Shown here piece after piece: positions 54,006 through 62,009 of a stretch of 64,000 nt of DNA. The position numbers and the translations under genes are program-made. This stretch comes from Streptomyces cadmiisoli (lineage in GTDB: Bacteria; Actinomycetota; Actinomycetes; Streptomycetales; Streptomycetaceae): positions 2,170,001-2,234,000 of the forward strand of contig NZ_CP030073.1 of assembly GCF_003261055.1 (NCBI RefSeq), read 5' to 3'. Each line of letters opens with the position of its first letter. The stretch's first letter is position 1. The notes below the pieces were generated by a model that saw only the letters and a program-made list of their open reading frames with translations, had not been told where the DNA came from and made no database searches.

Positions 54006-54029
54006 GGCCCGGCCCGGTCGTGCCGGGCC
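54006..54029 (-). terminator. Intra-operon hairpin after the binding-protein gene
   Basis: GGCCCGGC and its complement around an 8-base loop, 22 bases past the binding-protein stop. Such hairpins often protect the upstream message or attenuate what follows, raising the ratio of binding protein to enzymes. Confidence 0.45.
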
Positions 54030-54050
54030 GGACCCGTCGAGCGGAGCGCC

Positions 54051-55091
54051 TCACTCGAAACCGGTGGACATGTACTGGTCGACGTTCGCCTTGTCGACGA
54101 CGGCCGAGTACAGGGTCAGCGACGCGGGGATCTCGAACTCGGCGAGGCCGCCGACGCCCTTGCCCTGGCCCAGCGCGCGGGCGAGGTCGATGGCGGACGC
54201 GGCCATCGTGGGCGGGTAGAGCACGGTCGCCTTCAGTACGCCGTCGTCCTGCTTGATGGCCTGGAAGGCGGACAGGGCGCCCGCGCCGCCGACCATCAGG
54301 AAGTCGTCCCGGCCGGCCTGCTCGATGGCGCGCAGCGCGCCGACGCCCTGGTCGTCGTCGTGGTTCCACAGGGCGTCGAAGTTGGACTGCGCCTGGAGGA
54401 GCTGGGCCATCTTGGCCTGTCCGGACTCGACGGTGAACTCGGCGGCCTGACGGGCCACCTTGCGGATGTTGGGGTAGTTCTTCAGGGCGTCGTCGAAGCC
54501 CTGGGTGCGCTGCTTGGTGAGCTCCAGGTTGTCGAGCCCGGCCAGTTCGATGACCCGGGCGTTCTGCTTGTCCTTGAGCCGCTCGCCGATGTAGTGGCCG
54601 GCGTTGAGCCCCATGCCGTAGTTGTCGCCGCCGATCCAGCAGCGGTACGCCTGCGGGGTGTTGAAGATGCGGTCCAGGTTGACCACCGGGATGCCCGCCC
54701 GCATGGCCTTCAGGCCGACCTGGGTGAGCGCCTTGCCGTCGGCGGGCAGGATGACCAGGACGTCGACCTTCTTGTTGATGAGGGTCTCGATCTGGCCGAT
54801 CTGGGTGGCGGTGTCGTTGGAGCCCTCGGTGATCTCCAGCGTCACCTCCTCGTACCGCTCGGCGCGGCTCTTGGCGTTGGAGTTGATCGCGGCGAGCCAG
54901 CCGTGGTCGGCCTGCGGTCCGGCGAAGCCGATGGTGACCGGCTTGCCGGGCTTGTCGTCCGCGGCCGGCTGCGGGTCGGCGGCCTGCTCCTTCTCCTTCG
55001 GCTCGTTGCTCGTGCAACCTGCGAGGAGGGCACCGGCCGAGACGGCGGCGGTCCCGAACAGCAGTCCTCTGCGTGTGGGCAGTTGTGTCAT
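54051..55091 (-). CDS. Ribose-type sugar-binding lipoprotein (ABC importer)
   Basis: 346 residues from ATG 55091. The N-terminus has paired arginines (TRRGLLFG) and a lipobox LLAGC with the anchoring Cys near residue 26, so Tat-type lipoprotein export is possible. The periplasmic-binding-protein-like fold of the RbsB class follows (VLVILPADGKALTQVGLKAMRAGIPVVNLDR in pieces; WNHDDDQGVGALRAI). It binds a pentose, hexose or cyclitol. The permease gene ends 17 bp upstream. Confidence 0.93.
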   Translation of the reverse strand: MTQLPTRRGLLFGTAAVSAGALLAGCTSNEPKEKEQAADPQPAADDKPGKPVTIGFAGPQADHGWLAAINSNAKSRAERYEEVTLEITEGSNDTATQIGQIETLINKKVDVLVILPADGKALTQVGLKAMRAGIPVVNLDRIFNTPQAYRCWIGGDNYGMGLNAGHYIGERLKDKQNARVIELAGLDNLELTKQRTQGFDDALKNYPNIRKVARQAAEFTVESGQAKMAQLLQAQSNFDALWNHDDDQGVGALRAIEQAGRDDFLMVGGAGALSAFQAIKQDDGVLKATVLYPPTMAASAIDLARALGQGKGVGGLAEFEIPASLTLYSAVVDKANVDQYMSTGFE

Positions 55092-55108
55092 GGCGGTGAA
55101 CCCTTTCC

Positions 55109-56128
55109 TCAGGTCGTGCTCGCGGTACGGCGCTGGACCAGCACGGCGGCGACGATGATCGCGCCCTTGGCGATCTGCTGAACGTCGCTCTGCAGGTTGT
55201 TCAGGGCGAAGATGTTGGTGATCGTGGTGAAGATCAGGACGCCCAGCACGGAACCGACGATGGTGCCGCGGCCTCCGCTGAGCAGGGTGCCGCCGATGAT
55301 CGCGGCGGCGATGGCGTCGAGCTCGTAGAGGTTGCCGTTGGTGTTCTGACCGGAGCCGGACAGGATGATCAGCAGGAAGGCGGCGATCCCGCAGCACAGC
55401 CCGGAGAGCAGGTACAGGTACAGCCGCTGGCGGCGTACGTCGATGCCCGCCAGCCGGGCCGCCTCCGAGTTGCCGCCGACGGCGACGGTGCGGCGGCCGA
55501 AGGTGGTGCGGTTCAGCAGCAGCCAGCCGATGATCGTGACGACCGCGAAGACCAGGACGAGCGGCGGGATGCCGAGCACGTACGCGTCGCGCTCACCGAG
55601 GTCGAGGACGCCGTCCACGGTGACGATCTGCGTGCTGCCGTCGGTGATCTGGAGCGCCAGGCCTCGCGCCGAGGCCAGCATGGCGAGGGTGGCGATGAAC
55701 GGGACCATCCCGCCGTAGGCGATGAGCAGACCGTTGACCAGGCCGCAGCCGACGCCGACCAGCACCGCGGTGAACAGGATGCCGGCGAAGCCGTACTCCT
55801 GGGTGGCGACGGTGGTCGCCCACACCGAGGCGAGGGCGACGATCGCGCCGACGGAGAGGTCGATGCCGCCGGAGGTGATGACGAAGGTCATGCCGACCGT
55901 GACGACGCCGATCACGGAGGCCTGGGTCAGGACGAGTTGCAGGTTGCGGGTGTCGAGGAACTCGTCCGGTTTGGTGATGCCGCCGATGAGGACGAGCGCG
56001 GCGAGCACGCCGAGCAGGGACAGCGTGCGGACGTCGGCACGGAACAGCATGCCGCGCCAGGCAGGGGGTGTAACGGCCGACGGCACCTTGTCGGCGCTGT
56101 CCCGCGGCGGAGAGACGGGCTGCGTCAT
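55109..56128 (-). CDS. ABC transporter permease (RbsC type)
   Basis: 339 residues with about eight to ten hydrophobic segments and family signatures GGIDLSVGAIVAL, NGLLIAYGGMVPFIATLAM and GGTLLSGGRGTIVGSVLG. It overlaps the ATPase gene by ATGA (56125-56128). It likely works as a homodimer in the membrane with the RbsA-type ATPase and the lipoprotein. Confidence 0.95.
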   Translation of the reverse strand: MTQPVSPPRDSADKVPSAVTPPAWRGMLFRADVRTLSLLGVLAALVLIGGITKPDEFLDTRNLQLVLTQASVIGVVTVGMTFVITSGGIDLSVGAIVALASVWATTVATQEYGFAGILFTAVLVGVGCGLVNGLLIAYGGMVPFIATLAMLASARGLALQITDGSTQIVTVDGVLDLGERDAYVLGIPPLVLVFAVVTIIGWLLLNRTTFGRRTVAVGGNSEAARLAGIDVRRQRLYLYLLSGLCCGIAAFLLIILSGSGQNTNGNLYELDAIAAAIIGGTLLSGGRGTIVGSVLGVLIFTTITNIFALNNLQSDVQQIAKGAIIVAAVLVQRRTASTT

Positions 56129-57642
56129 GTCGCCGGGCTTCCTTCCATCACGAGGTCGAGTACGCGGTGTTCGTCCAGCTCACGGGCGGGAGCGGTGTGT
56201 ACGACACGGCCCTCCCGCAGCACCAGCACGCGGTCGGCGAGGCCGAGCACCTCGGGCACTTCGCTGGAGACCAGCAGAACGGCGAGGCCCTCGTCGGCGA
56301 GGCGCCGGACGACCGCGTACAGCTCGGCGCGGGCGCCGACGTCGACGCCGCGGGTGGGTTCGTCGAGCAGCAGGACGCGGCAGCCGCGCAGCAGCCAGCG
56401 GGCCAGCACGGCCTTCTGCTGGTTGCCGCCGGACAGGGTGCGGATCGGCACGGAGGGGTTGTCGGGGCGCAGCGACAGCTCCCGGGTCGCCGCCCGTGCC
56501 GCACCCAGCTCCGCGCCGCGGTCGATCCAGCCGGCCCGCGAGAAGCGGGACATGGAGGAGACCGAGACGTTGCGGGTGACCGACTCCAGCATCAGCAGGC
56601 CCTGGGCCTTGCGTTCTTCGGGGGCGAGCCCGAGTCCGGCGCGGACGGCGGCCCGTACGCTGCCGGGCTTCAACGCCTTGCCGCCGACGAGCACTTGACC
56701 CGCCGTGGGCCTGCGGGCGCCGTAGATGGTCTCCAGGATCTCGGAACGGCCGGAGCCGACGAGTCCCGCGAGGCCGACGATCTCGCCGGGCCGCACGGCC
56801 AGGTCGAGGGGCTCGAACTCGCCGGCCCGCGCCAGTCCCCGCACTTCGAGCAGCGGTTCCCCCTGCCCCGGCGAGACCGGCCGGTCCGGGAAGACGTACT
56901 CGACGTTGCGCCCCGTCATCAGCGCCACGACCTCGCGGGTCGGTGTCGACTTCGCGGGCAGCCCGCCCGCCACCGCCCGTCCGTCCTTGAGCACGGTGAC
57001 CCGGTCGCCGATGCGGCGGATCTCCTCCAGGCGGTGCGAGATGTAGACGACGGCGACACCCTCGGAGGTGAGGTCCGTGACGATCCGGAAGAGGTTGTCG
57101 ACCTCGTCGGGATCGAGGGCGGCGGACGGCTCGTCCATCACGATCAGCCGTACGTCGTGGGAGAGCGCCCGCGCCATGGAGACGATCTGCTGCTGGGCGG
57201 CCGACAGTTCGCCGACCAGCCGCGCGGGGTCGATCTCCGGGTGGCCGAGCCGCTTGAGCAGCTGCGCGGTGGTGGCCCTGGCCTCCTTGCGCCGTACGAC
57301 GAAACCGGCGGACGTGGGTTCGTGGCCGAGGTGGACGTTCTCGGCCACGGACAGGTGCTCGACCAGGTCGAGCTCCTGGTAGATGGTGGCGACGCCGAGG
57401 CGCATGGCGGCGATCGGCGACCGCAGGGTGACCGGTTCGCCGCGCCAGCGGATCGTCCCGTCGTCGGGCTGGTGGGCGCCGGCCAGGACCTTGATGAGTG
57501 TGGACTTCCCGGCACCGTTCTGGCCGAGCAGGCAGTGCACTTCGCCGGCCTGGACGTCGAGGTCGACGCCGTCCAGGGCGCGGACGCCGGGGAACGACTT
57601 GGTGATGCCGGACATACTGAGCAGCGGTGCTTCTGGTGCCAT
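56125..57642 (-). CDS. Sugar ABC transporter ATPase, duplicated (RbsA type)
   Basis: 505 residues with two ABC domains. The first has Walker A GQNGAGKST, signature-like LSAAQQQIVSMAR and Walker B LIVMDEPSAAL. The second has a degenerate P-loop (GLVGSGRSE), the signature LSGGNQQKAVLARWL and LLLDEPTRGVD. That asymmetry is normal for RbsA/MglA/XylG ATPases. It energises import of the operon's sugar or cyclitol. Confidence 0.95.
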   Translation of the reverse strand: MAPEAPLLSMSGITKSFPGVRALDGVDLDVQAGEVHCLLGQNGAGKSTLIKVLAGAHQPDDGTIRWRGEPVTLRSPIAAMRLGVATIYQELDLVEHLSVAENVHLGHEPTSAGFVVRRKEARATTAQLLKRLGHPEIDPARLVGELSAAQQQIVSMARALSHDVRLIVMDEPSAALDPDEVDNLFRIVTDLTSEGVAVVYISHRLEEIRRIGDRVTVLKDGRAVAGGLPAKSTPTREVVALMTGRNVEYVFPDRPVSPGQGEPLLEVRGLARAGEFEPLDLAVRPGEIVGLAGLVGSGRSEILETIYGARRPTAGQVLVGGKALKPGSVRAAVRAGLGLAPEERKAQGLLMLESVTRNVSVSSMSRFSRAGWIDRGAELGAARAATRELSLRPDNPSVPIRTLSGGNQQKAVLARWLLRGCRVLLLDEPTRGVDVGARAELYAVVRRLADEGLAVLLVSSEVPEVLGLADRVLVLREGRVVHTAPARELDEHRVLDLVMEGSPAT

Positions 57643-57730
57643 GTGGGTTCCCCTCGGCGGACGTGCGGGCCGGTCTCAGGGTGATCTCGCGTGCCGGTGC
57701 GGCGTTTTCGGGCAGGGCGGGGCAGAGCGC

Positions 57731-57868
57731 GGTGCTGGTGGTGCGGTGCAGGTGCGGTGGTGCGCGGTACGTGCGTGCGGTGCGCGGTGCGTGCGGTGGT
57801 GCGCGGTGCTTGCGTTCGAAGCGCCGTACGTGTGGCGGTGGTGCGCGATGCGTGCCGGTGGTGCGCGG
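57731..57868. repeat. Degenerate tandem GGTGGTGCGCGGTGCGTGCG repeats
   Basis: The 236-bp gap between the ROK stop and the ATPase start (57643-57878) is filled mainly by about six imperfect copies of a 17-20-base unit built on GGTGCGCGGT(G/A)C(G/T)TGCG. G and T dominate one strand. No ORF or hairpin terminator is convincing here. The repeats separate the regulator gene from the transporter genes and may affect readthrough. Confidence 0.65.
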
Positions 57869-57878
57869 GACCTACTGC

Positions 57879-59069
57879 TTACGCGGGTGAGAACAGGTGG
57901 TCGCTGATCAGCCGGGCCGCACCGATGACTCCGGCGGTGGGGCCCAGCTCCCCCAGGACGATGGGCAGGTTGCCGGTCGCCAGGGGCAGCGACTGGCGGT
58001 AGACCTGGGTGCGGATCGCGGCGAGCAGGGTGTGGCCGAGGCCGGTCACCCCACCGCCGATCACCACCAGGCCGGGGTTGAAGAAGCTGACCAGGCCGGC
58101 GATGACCTGGCCGGTGCGGTTGCCGCCCTCACGGATCAGTTCGAGGGCGGTGGCGTCGCCCGCGGCGGCCGCGGCGGCGACGTCCACGGCGGTGAGGTCC
58201 CCATGGGTCTCGAGCCGCGTCGCGAGCTCCGGTGAGAGCCCCTGCTGGGCGGCCTCGACGGCGTCGCGGGCCAGCGCGGCGCCGCTGAAGTGGGCCTCCA
58301 GACAGCCCCGGTTGCCGCAGGCGCACGGCCTCCCGTCGGGCACGGCCTGGATGTGCCCGATGTCGCCCGCGGAACCGGTCGTGCCCCGGTGCACGGCACC
58401 GCCGACGACGATGCCGCAGCCGATACCGGTACCGATCTTGACGCAGAGGAAGTCGCCCACGGAACGGGCTACCCCCGCGTGCATCTCCCCCATAGCCATC
58501 AGGTTCACGTCGTTGTCGACCATGACCGGGCAGCCGAGTTCCTGGCTGAGCGCCTCCCGCACGGGGAAGCCGTCCCAGCCCGGCATGATCGGCGGCGCCA
58601 CGGGGACGCCCTCGGGGAACCGGACCGGGCCCGGGACCCCGATGCCGGCGCCGTCGAAGCCCTCCGCGAGCCCCGACGCCCTCAGCTTGGCGGCCATGGC
58701 GAGGACCTGCTCGAAGACCGCGACCGGGCCTTCCCGCACCTCCATGGGCTGGGTGATGTGTCCGAGGATCTCCAACTCGGCGTTGGTGACCGCGACGTCG
58801 ATGGAGGTCGCGCCGATGTCGACACCGAGGAAGCGCAGGTTCGGCGCGAGCCTGATGTTGTGCGAGCGCCGCCCACCGCGCGAGGCGGCGAGCCCGTCCG
58901 CGACGACCAGACCCGTCTCCAGGAGCCGGTCCACCTCCACGGCCAGCTTGGACCGCGACAGATCGACCTGGTCGCCCAGCTGGGCGCGGGAGTTGGGCCC
59001 GCCGTCACGCAACAGCTTCAGCAGTCTGGCCTGGTGAGCGTTAGCGGGTCGTGCCGTCATCCGTCTCAC
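57879..59069 (-). CDS. ROK-family transcriptional regulator
   Basis: 396 residues from GTG 59069 (GGAGGGG five bases upstream; ATG 59060 is possible). A winged helix-turn-helix occupies about residues 8-65 (GPNSRAQLGDQVDLSRSKLAVEVDRLLE in pieces). The ROK sugar-kinase-like domain follows: VDIGATSIDVAV, GPVRFPEGVP, and the zinc/ROK signature CACGNRGCLEAHFSG. It probably represses the importer operon and the secreted protein gene by binding the CTTTNTCC-N7-GGACAAAG repeats and is released by a sugar ligand. Confidence 0.93.
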   Translation of the reverse strand: MRRMTARPANAHQARLLKLLRDGGPNSRAQLGDQVDLSRSKLAVEVDRLLETGLVVADGLAASRGGRRSHNIRLAPNLRFLGVDIGATSIDVAVTNAELEILGHITQPMEVREGPVAVFEQVLAMAAKLRASGLAEGFDGAGIGVPGPVRFPEGVPVAPPIMPGWDGFPVREALSQELGCPVMVDNDVNLMAMGEMHAGVARSVGDFLCVKIGTGIGCGIVVGGAVHRGTTGSAGDIGHIQAVPDGRPCACGNRGCLEAHFSGAALARDAVEAAQQGLSPELATRLETHGDLTAVDVAAAAAAGDATALELIREGGNRTGQVIAGLVSFFNPGLVVIGGGVTGLGHTLLAAIRTQVYRQSLPLATGNLPIVLGELGPTAGVIGAARLISDHLFSPA

Positions 59070-59172
59070 GAACCCCTCCCCGCCTCGAATCGGCCCTCGC
59101 TGTCCGGCTTTCGAGGGGAAAGTAGCAGCGGCTGCCGGAGGTGGGAAGAAGTCTCACAGGAATTCGTGCAGA

Positions 59173-59195
59173 CTTTTTCCACTGACAGGACAAAG
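59173..59195. promoter_or_regulatory. Operator copy 2: CTTTNTCC-N7-GGACAAAG
   Basis: CTTTTTCC, a 7-base spacer (ACTGACA), then GGACAAAG, 104 bp upstream of the ROK start and about 110 bp before the divergent small ORF. It matches the copy at 51628-51650 in both arms and spacing. Probably the autoregulatory site of the ROK protein. Confidence 0.72.
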
Positions 59196-59303
59196 CGCTG
59201 GTCCAGGCCATGCCGATCCACCGTCCGACGGGCCGAACGGGGCTGAAAACGGCTGGTGTTGGCTACCCTGTTACCCCTGACGCACGTGCAAGGGGGAGCA
59301 CGG

Positions 59304-59396
59304 ATGACCCAGGAACCCGCACCGCAGGTCACACCGACCGCGGCCACCGGCGCTCAGGACGGCCGCGCGCGCAGCACCGAGCCCACCCGAAAGTGA
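59304..59396 (+). CDS. Possible 30-residue leader ORF of the TIR-RyR unit
   Basis: ATG 59304 follows a strong AAGGGGGAG ribosome site by six bases and opens 30 codons ending ten bases before the TIR gene start. The peptide is rich in Thr, Ala, Pro and Gln and resembles no family I know. It could be a leader whose translation feeds the TIR gene, which itself lacks a good ribosome site. It may also be spurious. Confidence 0.35.
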   Translation: MTQEPAPQVTPTAATGAQDGRARSTEPTRK

Positions 59397-59405
59397 CGAA
59401 CGGCC

Positions 59406-60755
59406 ATGGCGACGGCCCGACGAATCCCCACGTACTTCAGCCACAGCTACCGTCGCGAGGACCGCGACGTGAACGAGTTCTTCTGGCGCACCTTCGACGC
59501 GCACCGCTTCGGGTTCACCGTCGATCCGCAGTCGGGCCCGCTCTCGACCTGTCACCTGGAGATGGTGATGCGGCGCAGCGCCTGCTTCGTCGCCGTGGCG
59601 ACACTGCGCCCGGAGCAGCGGCGCTACAAGTGCTCCCCGTTCATCGCCTACGAGTACGACCTCGCGGTCCGGGCGCGCAAGCCGCGGCTGGTGTTCGTGG
59701 AGAAGGGCGTACCGGCGCATCTGTTCCCCGACTCCGACGAGCGGCTGGTGTTCGACCGGGAGGAGCTGGACACCTACGAGGGGTTCGGGCAGCCGATCCG
59801 CCGGCTCCTCCTCCAGTCGCAGGGATATTCGTCGGCGGGCGACCACCTGCTGGGCGAGGTGGGACTGGCCCTTCCGGACACCCCCGCTTACCGGCAGGCG
59901 GCACCGCTGCTGACGGAGACGCTGCGGAAGTTCGGCTACACGGCGAGCCGGGTGGACCTCGACGCCACCGATCCGGGGCGTATCCCCTTCCAGCTGGACC
60001 GCTTCGACTTCGTCGTGATCGACGTCGCCTCCCCGCGTGTCCCGCGCTGGCTCTATCCGATGATGTTCGGCCGCTTCGTCCCCACCCTCAACCTCATCCA
60101 CGAGGCGGCGGGACGCGGTACCGGCCGGAGCACCCCCGACCTGGTCGTGGGTGAGTCGCTGCGGGACGCCACCGACTCCCGGCAGCCCGTGCTGTGGTGG
60201 ACCGACCCGGCGAAGCTCGCGGTCGCGGTGGAACGGCAGTTGGAACGGTTCGACCTGCCGCGCCAGCAGTTCCGGTCCCTCGAAGAGGGCATCGGGTACA
60301 TCAGGAGCACGGGGCGGGAGGAGGGCAGCATCTTCCTCAGTACGACGGGAGCGGACAACGAGCTGTCCCGCGAGGTCGGACGGGCGCTGAAGCTCCAGAA
60401 CTTCACGTTCTTCCACTACGTGTACAACAACACGTTCCCGAAGGGCTCCAAGTGGCAGGACCGCCTGGAGGAGCAGTTGGCCGCGACCCAGGTGTTCGTC
60501 CCCCTGCTCAGCGAGTCCTACTGGCGCAGTGACTGGTGCCGGCTGGAGCTGGAGACCGCGCGTCGACTCAGTGACGAGGGGCAGCTGACGATCATCCCCT
60601 ACTTCCTGGACGGAAGTTCCGGCGACTCGGTCCCCGAGCAGGGCACCGACATCACCGACCTGCCGCAGCACGACCGGGTGGCGCGGATCGTCGGTGACAT
60701 GGACCGTCATCTGGCCCGGCGCCCGGCCGCGGACGACTCGGGGGTGCGGCCGTGA
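59406..60755 (+). CDS. TIR-domain protein, two TIR-like regions
   Basis: 449 residues from ATG 59406. Residues about 5-130 look TIR-like (IPTYFSHSYRREDRDV, ACFVAVATL, SPFIAYEYDLAVRA). A middle domain (about 150-290) has RFDFVVIDVASP and is unassigned. A second TIR runs from about 303 to 420: SIFLSTTGADNELSREV, TQVFVPLLSESYWRSDWC and the Glu of RLELETARR, which is the usual position of the catalytic Glu of NAD-cleaving TIRs. It overlaps the RyR-domain gene by GTGA. Predicted role: NAD-consuming effector or signalling enzyme in stress or phage response. Activity is not proven by sequence. Confidence 0.82.
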   Translation: MATARRIPTYFSHSYRREDRDVNEFFWRTFDAHRFGFTVDPQSGPLSTCHLEMVMRRSACFVAVATLRPEQRRYKCSPFIAYEYDLAVRARKPRLVFVEKGVPAHLFPDSDERLVFDREELDTYEGFGQPIRRLLLQSQGYSSAGDHLLGEVGLALPDTPAYRQAAPLLTETLRKFGYTASRVDLDATDPGRIPFQLDRFDFVVIDVASPRVPRWLYPMMFGRFVPTLNLIHEAAGRGTGRSTPDLVVGESLRDATDSRQPVLWWTDPAKLAVAVERQLERFDLPRQQFRSLEEGIGYIRSTGREEGSIFLSTTGADNELSREVGRALKLQNFTFFHYVYNNTFPKGSKWQDRLEEQLAATQVFVPLLSESYWRSDWCRLELETARRLSDEGQLTIIPYFLDGSSGDSVPEQGTDITDLPQHDRVARIVGDMDRHLARRPAADDSGVRP

Positions 60756-61060
60756 CGGAACCCGGCGTCTGGGAGCCGAAACCCGTGGACACCAGCGGTG
60801 TCCGGCTCGGCCCGGATCTTCTCGCGCTCGTGGAGCGACTGGCGGAGAACGCACACGACCACTGGGGCATGCGCCGGCTGGCGGAGGGCTGGCGTCCCGG
60901 CCCGTCCCGGGACGACGCACTGCGGACGCATCCGCTGCTCGTCCCCTACGCCGACCTGCCGGAATCGGAGAAGGACTACGACAGGGAACTCGCCGTGGAG
61001 ACCATCAAGGTCGTCCTCGGCCTGGGCTACCGCATCGTCGGACCGCCGTCGCAGGAGTAG
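60752..61060 (+). CDS. RyR-domain protein
   Basis: 102 residues. The RyR (ryanodine-receptor repeat) signature is recognisable: LAENAHDHWGMRRLAEGW, then HPLLVPYADLPESEKDYDRELAVETIKVVLGLGYRI in pieces. Bacterial RyR domains are often encoded with TIR, STING-like or nucleotide-signalling proteins and are thought to bind small ligands. It is translationally coupled to the TIR gene by a GTGA overlap. It may sense the signal or bind the product of the TIR protein. Confidence 0.82.
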   Translation: MTEPGVWEPKPVDTSGVRLGPDLLALVERLAENAHDHWGMRRLAEGWRPGPSRDDALRTHPLLVPYADLPESEKDYDRELAVETIKVVLGLGYRIVGPPSQE

Positions 61061-61173
61061 CGCGCCGGCGGGAAGACCTCGGGCCGGCACGGAGGCCTTC
61101 CGCCGTATGAGGACGGGGGCGGACCGGGGCGGTCGGGGCCGGGCCGTCGGCGGCGGGGCGTCGTCCGGTCGTG

Positions 61174-61848
61174 CTACTTCGCGCGCTGGTGGTACGAGCG
61201 GCGTGTGTGCTCCGTGTGCTCCCGCATCAGCTGGGTGGCACGCTGCTCGTCCCGGTCCGTGATCGCGGCGATCAGGGCACGGTGCTCGATCCAGGACTGC
61301 TTGCCGCGCTGCCGGGCGATCGGCGTGTAGTACCAGCGCACCCTGCGGTCGACCTGGGCGGCGAGTTCGGCGAGGACCGCGTTGCCCGCGAGCTCCATGA
61401 TCTTCGTGTGGAAGCGGGCGTTGAGCGCGACGGCGCCGTCCACGTCGTCGGCGGCCACCGCGCGCTCGCCCTCGGCGCACAGTTCCTCCAGGGCCGTGAC
61501 GCCGGCGCTGGCCGCGTTGGCCGCGGCGAGCCGGGCGGCCTCGGCCTCCAGGAGCGTGCGGACCGTCAGGAGCTGGTCCGCCTCCTCCTCGGTCGGCTCG
61601 TGCACGAACGCGCCCTGGGCGGGGCGCAGATCGACCCACCCTTCCGTGTTCAGCCGTTGCAGCGCCTCGCGCACCGGCTGCCGGGAGACCCCGAGATGCC
61701 CGGCGAGTTCACTCTCGACCAGGTGCTGGCCGGGCTGGAGGGCGCGGGTGGTGATGAGTTCGAGCAGCGCCTCGTAGACCCGGTCCCGCAGCGGACCGGG
61801 CCGTTCGAGCTTGGGTACCGCCCCCTGCGGCAGTCCTGTCGACAACAT
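61174..61848 (-). CDS. GntR-family regulator with FCD domain
   Basis: 224 residues from ATG 61848, which follows AGGAGGGG; a GTG at 61875 lacks this. The winged helix is at about residues 20-80 (LGVSRQPVREALQRLNTEGW). The FCD ligand-binding domain holds the metal-binding Asp/His pattern (FHTKIMELAGN, EHRALIAAITDRD, HTEHTRRSY). FCD regulators commonly sense organic acids. It is next to an OFA transporter, so oxalate, formate or a related acid is a plausible ligand. The 161-bp gap upstream contains GTCTACAGTCTAC and GACAGTAT, possible sites for its own binding. Confidence 0.9.
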   Translation of the reverse strand: MLSTGLPQGAVPKLERPGPLRDRVYEALLELITTRALQPGQHLVESELAGHLGVSRQPVREALQRLNTEGWVDLRPAQGAFVHEPTEEEADQLLTVRTLLEAEAARLAAANAASAGVTALEELCAEGERAVAADDVDGAVALNARFHTKIMELAGNAVLAELAAQVDRRVRWYYTPIARQRGKQSWIEHRALIAAITDRDEQRATQLMREHTEHTRRSYHQRAK

Positions 61849-62009
61849 CGGTCCCCTCCTAGGCAGGGCTGTCACAGCAGCTGTAAACAGCGGAGTCGTA
61901 AAGCCCCTGGAAAGACAGTATCAATTGCCTTTTGTCTACAGTCTACGGCGCACAGTGGCCAGCGGAACGGGGAGTTGACCTCGTCACACGCCGAAAGCCC
62001 CGCCGCCCG

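Noticed and set aside
57731..57868. CRISPR array
   Set aside because: Units vary in length and sequence and have no unique spacers between them; no cas gene is present.
59406..60755. FxsC protein of an FxSxx ribosomal-peptide system
   Set aside because: FxsC is TIR-like, but no radical SAM (FxsB) gene is nearby and the small upstream ORF lacks an FxSxx C-terminus.
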